This document shows positions 25,727 through 34,035 of a stretch of DNA of 62,350 nucleotides, piece after piece. The notes beneath the pieces are model-generated. The model worked only from the letters and a program-made list of their open reading frames with translations, searched no databases and had not been told where the DNA came from. Every line of letters starts with the position of its first letter. Positions within the stretch are counted from its first letter, which is position 1. Position numbers and translations under genes: made by a program. The DNA lies in NCBI RefSeq assembly GCF_021531815.1, contig NZ_JADYUM010000017.1, positions 1 to 62,350 on the forward strand, read 5' to 3'. This DNA comes from Pseudoflavonifractor phocaeensis. Its GTDB lineage: Bacteria; Bacillota; Clostridia; Oscillospirales; Oscillospiraceae.

Positions 25727-27022
25727 ATGGTAGAGATCATCAGTGTCCGCTTCAAAAACGGCGGAAAGCAATATTACTTCAACCCCGATGGGAAGCAGTT
25801 CCAGCTGGGGGACGGGGTCATCGTGGAGACCTCCAGGGGCACCGAGTACGGCGAGTGCGTCCAGGAAAATTCCATGATCGACGAGATCGAGCTCATCGCC
25901 CCCCTCCGTCCGGTGGTCCGGAAGGCCACCGAGGAGGACAAGCTGACGGTGGAGCGGAACAAGGAGAAGGAGAAGAAGGCCTTCGCCATTTGCCAGGAGA
26001 AGATCGCCGAGCACGGTCTGGACATGAAGCTGGTGGAGGCGGAGTACAGCTTTGAGGGGAACAAGGTCCTCTTCTTCTTCACCTCCGACGGCCGGGTGGA
26101 CTTCCGGGCCCTGGTGAAGGACCTGGCCAGCACCATCCACGCACGGATCGAGCTGCGCCAGATCGGCGTCCGGGACGAGGCCAAGATGCTGGGCGGCCTG
26201 GGTATCTGCGGCCGGCCCTTCTGCTGCTCCCAGTTCCTGGACGAGTTTCAGCCCGTCTCCATCAAAATGGCCAAGACTCAAAACCTGTCTCTGAACCCCA
26301 CCAAGATCTCCGGCACCTGCGGCCGGCTGATGTGCTGCCTGAAATATGAGCAGGACGCCTATGAGGATTTGGTGAAGAAGGCCCCCAAGCAGGACTCCTT
26401 TGTGGAGACCCCCGACGGGGCAGGTACTGTGTCCAGCGTCAACCTCCTGCGCCAGACGGTGCAGGTCCGGCTGGACTCCGCTCCTGAGACCCCCAAGTGC
26501 TACCACAACTGTGAGCTGTGCGTCATCCGCAACGGCAAGGGCAAGCGGCCCGAGGATTATGTGGAGCCTCCTCTGGAGGAGCTGGCCAAGCTGCGCCGCC
26601 AGCCCGAGGAGAAAGAGGTTCAGATGAGCGAGGAGGAGGCTCTGACCGCCGCGCTGGACGCCGCCTTTGGGGGTGGAAAAACCCAGTCTGAGCCCCCTGA
26701 GGAACCGGAGGAGGCCCAGGAGGAGGCCCAGCGCCCCGCCCGGAGCCGCCGGAACCGGAACCGCCGCCGCCCAAAGGCCGAGGGAGAGGCTCCCAAGACT
26801 GACCAGTCCGCCGGGAAGCGGGAGAAGCTCCGGGAGGAGAACCAGACGGCCCGTCCGGAGCGCCGCCGCCCCGCCCGGCCGCCCAAAGCCCCCCAGGAGG
26901 GGGGCGAGGTGCCCGACGCTCCCCCCGCCTCAAAAGAGGGCGGGGAGAAGAAGTCCTACCGCCGCCGCCGCCGCCGTCCCAGAGGGGGCGGGGACAAGCC
27001 CCAGTCCGGCGGACAGGAGTAA
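25727..27022 (+). CDS. ricT: RicT/PSP1 domain protein (YaaT)
   Basis: The ATG at 25727 has AAGGAG upstream and matches family starts; the longer frame from 25598 overlaps holB and is rejected. The 431-residue protein carries the PSP1 region in its first 270 residues, with two Cys clusters (Cys-Gly-Arg-Pro-Phe-Cys-Cys near 155 and Cys-Gly-Arg-Leu-Met-Cys-Cys near 195). In Bacillus RicT joins RicA and RicF in a complex that directs RNase Y processing and affects sporulation and competence. The last 140 residues are an Arg/Pro/Glu-rich disordered tail, unlike the shorter Bacillus protein, perhaps for RNA binding. Confidence 0.93.
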   Translation: MVEIISVRFKNGGKQYYFNPDGKQFQLGDGVIVETSRGTEYGECVQENSMIDEIELIAPLRPVVRKATEEDKLTVERNKEKEKKAFAICQEKIAEHGLDMKLVEAEYSFEGNKVLFFFTSDGRVDFRALVKDLASTIHARIELRQIGVRDEAKMLGGLGICGRPFCCSQFLDEFQPVSIKMAKTQNLSLNPTKISGTCGRLMCCLKYEQDAYEDLVKKAPKQDSFVETPDGAGTVSSVNLLRQTVQVRLDSAPETPKCYHNCELCVIRNGKGKRPEDYVEPPLEELAKLRRQPEEKEVQMSEEEALTAALDAAFGGGKTQSEPPEEPEEAQEEAQRPARSRRNRNRRRPKAEGEAPKTDQSAGKREKLREENQTARPERRRPARPPKAPQEGGEVPDAPPASKEGGEKKSYRRRRRRPRGGGDKPQSGGQE

Positions 27023-27034
27023 AGAACGTCAAAG

Positions 27035-27067
27035 CGGGCCCCGGCGGGGAGAAAACGCCGGGGCCCG
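27035..27067 (+). terminator. Terminator after ricT
   Basis: A 12-base perfect GC stem (27035-27046 with 27056-27067) closes a 9-base loop; the following T run is weak (TCTCATT). Confidence 0.7.
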
Positions 27068-27208
27068 TCTCATTGATGCTGCTTTCCAATAAAGTGCTTG
27101 ATTTGAAAGCCCGCGTGCGCCGCCGCCTCTCATAAAAACCTGACGCGCGGTCCGCGATAATAAGCTTTTTATTAGATTTTCCCAGGAACATAAAGAGGAA
27201 GTGAGGAT

Positions 27209-28153
27209 TTGACCGGATTTTTCAACGCCCTTTCAGCGTCTCTGGTGCTGCTGATGCTGATGTCGGTGGGCTATTTCATGGGAGTTCGGGGCTGGATGAC
27301 GGCCCAGGAGAAAAAATTCGTCAGCAAGTACATCGTCAACATCGCCGTGCCCTGTAACTGTCTGGTGGGGCTCATGAACAACCTGAGCCACGACCAGCTG
27401 GCCCAGGCGGGGGTCATGCTGGTGTCCGCCCTGCTGGGGGTGGGGGTCACCATGCTGCTGTCCATGGCGCTGGCTACCCTGCTGAAGCTGCCCCGGGAGC
27501 GCTGGGGCGTGTTCGTGCTGATGGCGGGGCTGTCCAATACCCTGTTTATCGGCATCCCGGTGAGTACCCAGCTCTTTGGAGACGCCTGTCTGCCCTATCT
27601 GATGATCTACTACCTCGGGAATACCACTTTCCTCCAGTCCATCGGCTTCGTCCTGATGGAGCGGGCAGGAAATCAGGGCGGCGGAAAGATCACGGTGGGC
27701 GGCGTACTGAAAAGCCTGTTCAGCAAACCCCCCATCATTATGGTGATCTTCTCCATTGCCCTCCTGCTGCTGGACCTCCGGCTGCCGGGGCCCATCATGA
27801 AGTTCGCCGGGTACATCAGCAACTCCGTCTCTCCCCTGGCTCTGATCTACTGCGGCTTTATCATCTATGAGCTGGGGCTGAAAAATGTCCGCCTGATGCG
27901 GGGCCTGCCGCTGATGCTGGTGGTCCGGCTGGGCATCGCCCCGGTGATTTGCCTGGTCTTCTGCCAGCTGTTTGGGATCACCGGCCTGGCCCGGGACGTG
28001 TTCATTGTGGAATCCGCCCTGCCTGTGGTCAGCCAGGTGACCGTGATGGCCGGGGCCTACGGTGCAGACGAGCGCTATGCCGCCACCGGAGCCTGCCTGT
28101 CCACCCTGGGCAGCTTTATCACCATTCCCATTCTCATGCTGCTGTTGGGGTGA
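27209..28153 (+). CDS. AEC family transporter (auxin efflux carrier type)
   Basis: A 314-residue integral membrane protein with about ten hydrophobic segments in two halves. Asn-Thr-Leu-Phe-Ile-Gly-Ile-Pro near 111-118 is the first-half motif of the family, and Ser-Ala-Leu-Pro-Val-Val-Ser-Gln appears in the second half. The start codon is TTG at 27209 with GAGGAAG upstream. AEC proteins export or import organic acids such as malate or malonate; the substrate here is unknown. The gene stands alone after the ricT terminator. Confidence 0.9.
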   Translation: MTGFFNALSASLVLLMLMSVGYFMGVRGWMTAQEKKFVSKYIVNIAVPCNCLVGLMNNLSHDQLAQAGVMLVSALLGVGVTMLLSMALATLLKLPRERWGVFVLMAGLSNTLFIGIPVSTQLFGDACLPYLMIYYLGNTTFLQSIGFVLMERAGNQGGGKITVGGVLKSLFSKPPIIMVIFSIALLLLDLRLPGPIMKFAGYISNSVSPLALIYCGFIIYELGLKNVRLMRGLPLMLVVRLGIAPVICLVFCQLFGITGLARDVFIVESALPVVSQVTVMAGAYGADERYAATGACLSTLGSFITIPILMLLLG

Positions 28154-28287
28154 GGAGCGCCAGCCATTCGGTTTTTACAGCAGCGGCGGGGGCAAGCACC
28201 CGCCTTACCGGAGGCCCACGGACACCTTACGGCATACCCCATGGGCCGGTTCGGTGAAAAATTTCGTGTCCGCTCAATGATAAAAAC

Positions 28288-28325
28288 GACCCGTCCCGGT
28301 GAAAGCCGGAGACGGGTCATTTTTT
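28288..28325. terminator. Bidirectional terminator
   Basis: GACCCGTC (28288-28295) pairs with GACGGGTC (28311-28318), extended inward by CCGG/CCGG with one bulge, and is flanked by an A run and a T run. It serves the AEC gene and the convergent Xre gene. Confidence 0.8.
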
Positions 28326-28535
28326 CGGATAAGGTTTTTTCACATCGGTGCGGCCCAGGAGGTAGTCCACGCTGGTACCGTAATAATCGGCCAGACGGCA
28401 CAGAACCTCGGGAGGGATCACGTGCTGGCCACATTCATAATAGGAGTAGGAGCGCTGGGGGATGTTGATGGCTTCACCCAATTCCCGCTGGGACAGGTCG
28501 TGGTCTTCCCGGAGATCAAGCAGTCTTGAATACAT
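28317..28535 (-). CDS. Small Xre-family (HTH_3) regulator
   Basis: From ATG 28535 the product is 72 residues; a GTG three codons earlier is also possible. It is a bare helix-turn-helix domain: Leu-Arg-Glu-Asp-His-Asp-Leu-Ser-Gln-Arg-Glu-Leu-Gly-Glu, then Ser-Tyr-Ser-Tyr-Tyr-Glu-Cys-Gly and Leu-Cys-Arg-Leu-Ala-Asp-Tyr-Tyr-Gly-Thr-Ser-Val-Asp-Tyr-Leu-Leu-Gly, the classic Xre ending. There is no sensor domain. A perfect inverted repeat upstream (28561-28577) is its likely operator. Confidence 0.9.
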   Translation of the reverse strand: MYSRLLDLREDHDLSQRELGEAINIPQRSYSYYECGQHVIPPEVLCRLADYYGTSVDYLLGRTDVKKPYPKK

Positions 28536-28560
28536 AGTTATCACCGGAATCAGGATAATC

Positions 28561-28577
28561 TAGAACAAAATGTTCTA
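28561..28577. promoter_or_regulatory. Candidate operator of the Xre regulator
   Basis: TAGAACA-AAA-TGTTCTA is a perfect 7-3-7 inverted repeat in the spacer between the Xre gene and the divergent small gene at 28616. Confidence 0.6.
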
Positions 28578-28615
28578 TTGCATTTTAGATAGTTTCGGTC
28601 TAAATTTGCCTTGAG

Positions 28616-28858
28616 ATGATGACCACGGCGAAGGATACAAATGAGCTGCGCCAACTGTATCAGAGCGTCGCGTTTTTGAAAGCAGAGCTGGACAGCTGGC
28701 AGGACCGGCTGATCGACCGTTTCACCGCCAGCATGGCGGAATTTGACGGGATCATGGAGTGCTGTGACAGTGTTCTGTATCAGGCTGCGCGGATCTGTGG
28801 GCGCTCCCCCGGGGCAGGGGAGGGCCAGGACGAAAGAATTCCCCCGGACCGGGTGTGA
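28616..28858 (+). CDS. Small hypothetical protein, 80 aa
   Basis: The product is 80 residues (79 if the second ATG is used), mostly helical and charged, with Leu-Arg-Gln-Leu-Tyr-Gln-Ser-Val-Ala-Phe-Leu-Lys-Ala-Glu-Leu-Asp and two Cys at about 49-50. The ribosome site is weak. Support for a real gene is the divergent position opposite an Xre regulator with a palindrome between them and the terminator that overlaps its stop. No family recognised. Confidence 0.5.
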   Translation: MMTTAKDTNELRQLYQSVAFLKAELDSWQDRLIDRFTASMAEFDGIMECCDSVLYQAARICGRSPGAGEGQDERIPPDRV

Positions 28859-28873
28859 GGTCCGGGGGAATTC
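28836..28873. terminator. Bidirectional terminator
   Basis: A 15-base perfect stem (28836-28850 with 28859-28873) and 8-base loop covers the end of the small plus gene and lies just beyond the FAH gene stop on the minus strand. Confidence 0.8.
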
Positions 28874-28876
28874 TGT

Positions 28877-29734
28877 TTAACAGAAGGTGGTGGTCAGGGT
28901 ACCGATGCCCTGGATGGTCACGTCCACCCGGTCGCCGGGTTTGAGCCAGTCTTTCTGGTCGGCGGGGTAGCCGTGCATGACCCCCTGGGGCGTGCCGGTG
29001 AAGATCAGGTCCCCGGGCTGTAGGGTGAAGTGATGGGACAGGTCGGCAATGATCTGCTGGACGTTGAAGATCATGTCGGAGGTGTTGGAGTTCTGCCGGG
29101 TCTCGCCGTTGACTACGCTGGAGATGTCCAGATTGTTGGGGTCCAGCTCTCCGGCAGGGACCAGGTAGGGGCCCACGGGGGCAAAGCCGTCGAAGGTCTT
29201 GGACAGCACCCACTGGTTACCCCGGGCGAATTGCAGGTCCCGGGTGGACAGGTCGTTGCCGCAGGTGTAGCCATAGACATAGCTGAGGGCTTCCGCCTCA
29301 GACACGTCCCGGGCGGGCTTACCCATTACAACCACCAATTCCGCCTCATAATCATACTCTTTGTAATCGGGCATCAGCCGCACGCAGTCCCCGTGGGCGG
29401 CCAGAGCGTTGGAAAACTTGTTGAACAGCACCGGGGCAGGGGGGAGGGGGAGGTTGCACTCCTTGGCGTGCTGCCGGTAGTTCAGGCCGATGCAGAAGAT
29501 GCGGTCGGTGCCCGTGACCACCGGGGCCAGAGGGGCGTCGGTGAAGCATTGGGCACCGTCGGCCAGAGCGGCCAGCTGGGCCAGGCCCTCGTCCCCGGCG
29601 GCGATGGCCTCCCTCATGTCGGCAGGGGCGGGCACTCCCCGGCGGGCGGCCTCCGCCTGGACGTCGATGATGCCCTGTTCTGTCTGAATACCGAGAACGG
29701 CCTTGCCGTCCTTCCGGATTTGAACCAGCTTCAT
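28877..29734 (-). CDS. Fumarylacetoacetate hydrolase family protein
   Basis: From ATG 29734 (GGAG nine bases before) the protein has 285 residues; the frame upstream to 29908 is non-coding. The FAH fold motifs are clear: Phe-Cys-Ile-Gly-Leu-Asn-Tyr near 86, the metal-binding Glu residues in Glu-Tyr-Asp-Tyr-Glu-Ala-Glu-Leu-Val-Val near 130-140, and Asn-Asp-Leu-Ser-Thr-Arg-Asp near 168. The N-terminal half-domain is short, as in bacterial 2-keto-3-deoxy-acid or acylpyruvate hydrolases. The exact substrate (acylpyruvate, hydroxymuconate type or oxaloacetate) cannot be told. Confidence 0.9.
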   Translation of the reverse strand: MKLVQIRKDGKAVLGIQTEQGIIDVQAEAARRGVPAPADMREAIAAGDEGLAQLAALADGAQCFTDAPLAPVVTGTDRIFCIGLNYRQHAKECNLPLPPAPVLFNKFSNALAAHGDCVRLMPDYKEYDYEAELVVVMGKPARDVSEAEALSYVYGYTCGNDLSTRDLQFARGNQWVLSKTFDGFAPVGPYLVPAGELDPNNLDISSVVNGETRQNSNTSDMIFNVQQIIADLSHHFTLQPGDLIFTGTPQGVMHGYPADQKDWLKPGDRVDVTIQGIGTLTTTFC

Positions 29735-29871
29735 GATGATACGCTCCTTTACAAGCGGTGTTTTATAGGAATATGTTACCATACCCCGGTTGGTCCTGCA
29801 AGGGGCTGGGAGGACTTCCTTTTGTCCCAAATATAGGATGAGATTCTTAGCTATTTCACCAAACAGCTTTG

Positions 29872-29900
29872 TTGCGGGCAGTTCCGTAGTATGGTACAAT
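29872..29900 (+). promoter_or_regulatory. Promoter of the AT-rich membrane gene
   Basis: TTGCGG (29872-29877) and TACAAT (29895-29900) are separated by 17 bases. Confidence 0.6.
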
Positions 29901-29965
29901 GGTTCCAATCAGAGTTTTTGTATCATATCATCTTTACGGTGGACTTATGAAAGGGATTGTTTATC

Positions 29966-30370
29966 ATGCTGCGGAAAATCAACAATGCCTACAATATCTT
30001 TTTTGTTTTCCAGTTTCTTTGCCTTGTGGCTGGAATCTTGGTCTTGCTGCTGACACCTCCAAGCGGTATCTACGTGTTCATTATTTTCGGGCAGGTTATT
30101 GCCACGATTATCTTTGGCATTATTGTGAGCAATCTGAGCGACAAGCACCTTTTAGACAAATATCCGTCGGCGGCAATCAAGGTGTCGTTATCGGTGGGGC
30201 TCACAGGTTTTCGGATGAAGGGAGATTTGGACGGCCCGCTGCTGGAAAAGGCAAAACTGAATGATGACCAACTGGCAGTGTTGATTCTTCGGAAAAAGAA
30301 GTATCTGATCGTGTTTTGCGCTTTCATCGCATTTTTCTTAGGCGGCTTGGCAAGTATTGTTTTTAATTAA
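29966..30370 (+). CDS. Small two-domain membrane protein, AT-rich orphan
   Basis: From ATG 29966 the product has 134 residues; TTG 29957 is an alternative. Two hydrophobic segments near the N-terminus (about 8-27 and 34-52) and one at the C-terminus (about 112-130) flank a charged middle with Leu-Asn-Asp-Asp-Gln-Leu-Ala-Val-Leu. The gene is clearly richer in A/T and uses codons such as ATT, TTA and AAA that its neighbours avoid, which suggests recent acquisition. It has its own promoter and terminator. No family recognised. Confidence 0.7.
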   Translation: MLRKINNAYNIFFVFQFLCLVAGILVLLLTPPSGIYVFIIFGQVIATIIFGIIVSNLSDKHLLDKYPSAAIKVSLSVGLTGFRMKGDLDGPLLEKAKLNDDQLAVLILRKKKYLIVFCAFIAFFLGGLASIVFN

Positions 30371-30447
30371 ATATGCCAAACAAATGATCATAACGGTAAA
30401 GTACATAACCCTCCATGCGTTAAATACCAGTTTATAGATATTAATGG

Positions 30448-30477
30448 AAAAGGGCGCCCGTTTACGGGCGCCCTTTT
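30448..30477. terminator. Bidirectional terminator
   Basis: A 13-base perfect stem (30448-30460 with 30465-30477) and 4-base loop, with A and T runs built into the arms. It ends the plus gene and the convergent hisS-aspS operon. Confidence 0.88.
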
Positions 30478-30488
30478 GATATGGGTAA

Positions 30489-32291
30489 TTATTCCGCTTC
30501 CTGGTCGGTCTCCTCCATACGGGTGACTGCGATGCTTAGATCGTCCAGCTGCTTAGCGTCCACCACGTCGGGGCAGGCCATCATCAGGTCGGAGGCGTTC
30601 TGGACCTTGGGGAAGGCGATGACGTCCCGGATGGAGGGGGCGCCGGCCATGAGCATGCACAGCCGGTCCAGACCGTAGGCCAGGCCACCGTGAGGGGGCG
30701 CGCCGAACTTGAAGGCGTTGACCAGGTGGCCGAAGCGCTCCTGGATGTCCTCCTCGGAGATGCCCAGGGCCTGGAAGGCCTTCTCCTGCATCTCGGGGGT
30801 GTTGATGCGGATGGAGCCGCCGCCCAGCTCGGTGCCGTTGAGGACGATGTCGTAGGCACGGGCCCGGCAGTTGGCCTTGTCGGTCAAGATCTTGTCCTCG
30901 TCCTCCACCATGGGGGCGGTGAAGGGGTGGTGCATGGCCATATAGCGGTTCTCTTCCTCGGACCACTCGAACATGGGGAACTCGGTGACCCACAGGAACT
31001 TGAAGTCCTTGGGGTCCAGCAGGCCCATCTGCTTGGCGATCTCGCAGCGCAGGGCGCCCAGGGCGGCCCACACCACGGTGTTCTTCTCGTCACCCACGAT
31101 GAGGACCAGGTCCCCGTCCTTGGCCCCGGCACGGTCCAGGATGGCGCGGTTCTCCTCCTCGGTGAGGAACTTGGCGTAGGAGGAGGTCATGTTCCCCTCG
31201 TGGAGCCGGGCCCAGGCCAGACCCTTGGCGTGGTAGGTCTTGGCGAAGTCGCCCAGCTTGTCGATCTTCTTCCGGGGGAAGGCGGCGGCACCCCCCTCGA
31301 TGTTGATGAGGCGGACGGAGCCTCCCGCGGCCACGGGGCCGGAGAACACACCGAAGCCGCAGTCCTTCACGATGTCGGAAATGTCCTTCAGCTCAAATCC
31401 GAAGCGCAGGTCGGGCTTGTCGGAGCCGAAGCGGTCCATGGCCTCCCGCCAGGGCATCCGCTGGAAGGGGGTCTGGATGTCCACATCCAGGACCTCCTTG
31501 AAGACCCGCTTCAGGAAGCCCTCCTGGATGGTCATGATCTCATCCTCGTTGAGGAAGGACATCTCCAGGTCAATTTGCGTAAACTCCGGCTGGCGGTCGG
31601 CGCGTAAATCCTCATCCCGGAAGCACCGGGCGATCTGGAAGTAGCGGTCAAAGCCGGACAGCATCAGCAGCTGCTTGTACTGCTGGGGGGACTGGGGCAG
31701 GGCGTAGAACTTGCCGGGGTGGACGCGGCTGGGGACCAGATAGTCCCGGGCGCCCTCGGGAGTGGATTTGGTGAGAATGGGAGTCTCGATTTCCAGGAAG
31801 CCCTGCTCGTCAAAGTAGTCCCGGGCAATTTTGGTGATCTTGTGGCGGGTGGCGATGGCCTTCTGCATCTCGGGGCGGCGCAGGTCCAGATAGCGGTACT
31901 TCAGCCGCAGCATGTCGTTGGCCTTGGAGTTCTCCACGATCTCGAAGGGGGGCGTCTCCGCCTTGGCCAGCAGCCGCAGCTCGGTGACGTAGATCTCGAT
32001 ATCGCCGGTGGCGATCTTGTTGGTCTTGGCCTCGCGCTCCCGGACCAGGCCGGTGGCGGCGATGACGTACTCGCCCCGGAGGGAGGCGGCCTTGTCAAAG
32101 ATGGCCTTGTCGGTGCTGTCGTCGAAGGACAGCTGGACCAGGCCGGTGCGGTCCCGCAGGTCTACGAAGATCAGTCCGCCCAGGTCCCGCTGGCGCTGGA
32201 CCCAGCCGCACACGGACACAGTCTTGCCCGCGTCACTGAGGCGCAGGTCACCGCAGTAATGACTGCGGTGGAAATCCTGAAGATTATCCAC
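30489..32291 (-). CDS. aspS: Aspartate--tRNA ligase
   Basis: The GTG at 32291, eight bases after AGGAG, is the preferred start (600 residues); the TTG at 32300 would touch the ribosome site. The bacterial-type class IIb enzyme shows an N-terminal OB fold for the anticodon, class II motif 2 (Phe-Arg-Asp-Glu-Asp-Leu-Arg-Ala-Asp-Arg near 217), a GAD insertion domain around 300-420, and motif 3 (Gly-Leu-Ala-Tyr-Gly-Leu-Asp-Arg near 545). It follows hisS by 78 bases and shares its T-box leader. Confidence 0.97.
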   Translation of the reverse strand: MDNLQDFHRSHYCGDLRLSDAGKTVSVCGWVQRQRDLGGLIFVDLRDRTGLVQLSFDDSTDKAIFDKAASLRGEYVIAATGLVREREAKTNKIATGDIEIYVTELRLLAKAETPPFEIVENSKANDMLRLKYRYLDLRRPEMQKAIATRHKITKIARDYFDEQGFLEIETPILTKSTPEGARDYLVPSRVHPGKFYALPQSPQQYKQLLMLSGFDRYFQIARCFRDEDLRADRQPEFTQIDLEMSFLNEDEIMTIQEGFLKRVFKEVLDVDIQTPFQRMPWREAMDRFGSDKPDLRFGFELKDISDIVKDCGFGVFSGPVAAGGSVRLINIEGGAAAFPRKKIDKLGDFAKTYHAKGLAWARLHEGNMTSSYAKFLTEEENRAILDRAGAKDGDLVLIVGDEKNTVVWAALGALRCEIAKQMGLLDPKDFKFLWVTEFPMFEWSEEENRYMAMHHPFTAPMVEDEDKILTDKANCRARAYDIVLNGTELGGGSIRINTPEMQEKAFQALGISEEDIQERFGHLVNAFKFGAPPHGGLAYGLDRLCMLMAGAPSIRDVIAFPKVQNASDLMMACPDVVDAKQLDDLSIAVTRMEETDQEAE

Positions 32292-32368
32292 GAAAATCAA
32301 CTCCTAATAGTATTACTGAAACTAAATTCGACAAATGGTATTGAATCAGACTTGGGCAGGGGGGAGGC

Positions 32369-33742
32369 TCAGCCCTCCGCCCCCTTGTCCAGAATGGGCG
32401 TGCCCTGATTGATCTCCTCCAGGCCGGCCTGGATCTGGGCCACGGCCTGGTCATAGGCCAGCTTGACCTGCTCGCCGGTGCGCATGTTCTTGACGGCGGC
32501 CACGCCCTCCTTCACCTCGTCGTCGCCCAGGAAGATCACGTAGGGGACGCCCAGCTTGTCGGCGTAGGACATCTTCTGCTTGAACTTCTTCTGCTCGGCG
32601 TGGATCTGGGCCCGGATGCCGGCGCTGCGCAGCTGGGTGGCCAGGGCGATGGCGGGGGCCATGTCCTCGGTCATGGGCAGGATCAGGGCGTCTACCGGGG
32701 CGGTGTTCATCTGGGCGTTCAGGTAGCCCTGGTCCTCCAGCACGAAGAACAGGCGGGTCAGGCCGATGGAAATACCCACTCCGGGAAGTTGTTTATCGGT
32801 GTAATATTCCGCAAGGTTATCATACCGGCCGCCGGAACAGATGGAGCCGATCTCGGGGTGGTCCAGCATGGTGGTCTCGTAGACGGTGCCGGTGTAGTAG
32901 TCCAGGCCCCGGGCGATGGTCAGGTCCACGGCGAAGTTGCTTTCGGGGACCCCGAAGGCGGACAGGTGGCGGACCACGGTGTTCAACTCGTCCAGACCCT
33001 CGTCAAACAGGGGGTCGCGGCCCCGGTAGCTCTCCAGAGCGCCCAGCACCTCGGCGTTGGTGCCCTTGATGTCGATGAACTTCAAGATCTCGGCGGCCTG
33101 CTGGTCGGTGAGGCCGATCTCCTCAGAGGTGAGCAGGTCCCGGACGCTCTTCTCACCGATCTTGTCCAGCTTGTCCACCGTGCGCATGATGTCGCTGGAC
33201 TTGCGAGTCAGGTCCAGCATGGAATAGAAGCCGTTGAGGATCTTCCGGTTGTTCACCCGGATCTGGAACCGCTTCAGGCCCAGGGCGGTGAAGGTGCGGT
33301 AGATGATTGCGGGGATCTCCGCGTCGTTGGAGATGTCCAGCTTGCCGTCACCGATGACGTCCACGTCGGCCTGGTAGAACTCGCGGAAGCGGCCCCGCTG
33401 GGCCCGCTCGCCCCGGTAGACCTTGCCGATCTGGAAGCGGCGGAAGGGGAAGGCCAGATTGTTATAGTTCAGGGCCACATACTTGGCCAGGGGAACGGTC
33501 AGGTCAAAGCGCAGGGACAGGTCGGTGTCACCCTTCATGAAGCGGTAGATCTGCTTCTCAGTCTCGCCGCCGCCCTTGGCCAGCAGGACCTCGCTGGCCT
33601 CGATGAGGGGAGTGTCCAGGGGGGTGTAACCGTAAAGGGAGTAACTCTCCCGGATGATAGAGACCATGCGGTCAAACTGGATCTGCTGGGCAGGGAGCAA
33701 TTCCATAAAACCGGACAGGGTACGGGGTTGTACTTTAGCCAT
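32369..33742 (-). CDS. hisS: Histidine--tRNA ligase
   Basis: A 457-residue class II synthetase. Motif 2 reads Tyr-Arg-Gly-Glu-Arg-Ala-Gln-Arg-Gly-Arg-Phe-Arg-Glu-Phe-Tyr-Gln near 110. The two histidine motifs are Leu-Thr-Ile-Ala-Arg-Gly-Leu-Asp-Tyr-Tyr-Thr-Gly near 277 and the Cys-Ser-Gly-Gly-Arg-Tyr-Asp-Asn-Leu stretch near 305. A typical anticodon-binding domain closes the protein. AAAGGAA precedes the ATG. It is the first full gene of the hisS-aspS operon and is preceded by a T-box leader that also contains a His-rich short frame. Confidence 0.97.
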   Translation of the reverse strand: MAKVQPRTLSGFMELLPAQQIQFDRMVSIIRESYSLYGYTPLDTPLIEASEVLLAKGGGETEKQIYRFMKGDTDLSLRFDLTVPLAKYVALNYNNLAFPFRRFQIGKVYRGERAQRGRFREFYQADVDVIGDGKLDISNDAEIPAIIYRTFTALGLKRFQIRVNNRKILNGFYSMLDLTRKSSDIMRTVDKLDKIGEKSVRDLLTSEEIGLTDQQAAEILKFIDIKGTNAEVLGALESYRGRDPLFDEGLDELNTVVRHLSAFGVPESNFAVDLTIARGLDYYTGTVYETTMLDHPEIGSICSGGRYDNLAEYYTDKQLPGVGISIGLTRLFFVLEDQGYLNAQMNTAPVDALILPMTEDMAPAIALATQLRSAGIRAQIHAEQKKFKQKMSYADKLGVPYVIFLGDDEVKEGVAAVKNMRTGEQVKLAYDQAVAQIQAGLEEINQGTPILDKGAEG

Positions 33743-33823
33743 AAGTCAAAATTCCTTTCTCTTGTTGAAGTCATTCATGTTCATGGGCGCGCGGGGCGCC
33801 GGGCTCCGGGAGCCGCGTTTTCA

Positions 33824-33910
33824 TTATCCTTCCCCTTGGGGAAGGTGGTGCGTATGATACTCCTGGCTGGTTTGGTGTCGTGGATGCAATACTTCGTGAA
33901 TGGGCATCAT
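33824..33910 (-). CDS. His-rich 28-residue ORF in the hisS leader
   Basis: The frame starts with two ATG codons, preceded by AAAGGAG at ideal spacing, and ends in tandem TAA, TGA. Six of 28 codons are His (residues 5, 9, 12, 19, 21, 22), all CAC or CAT. It lies downstream of the T-box terminator and about 80 bases before hisS. This is what one would expect of a leader peptide that couples ribosome stalling at His codons to hisS expression. Caveat: its last third overlaps a small palindrome (33828-33845) of an interspersed kind, so the last His pair may be incidental. Confidence 0.5.
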   Translation of the reverse strand: MMPIHEVLHPRHQTSQEYHTHHLPQGEG

Positions 33911-34035
33911 AAAGGCTCCTTTCTCCAAGATTTGATTTATGGGAAGGTCCCGCCGGGCGGGACGCGATCCGTGAAAGAAGATTTATACTGTGGCGCGGCG
34001 GCGTGTCCTCGTGGGACAGGACTGCTTGCCCGAGA

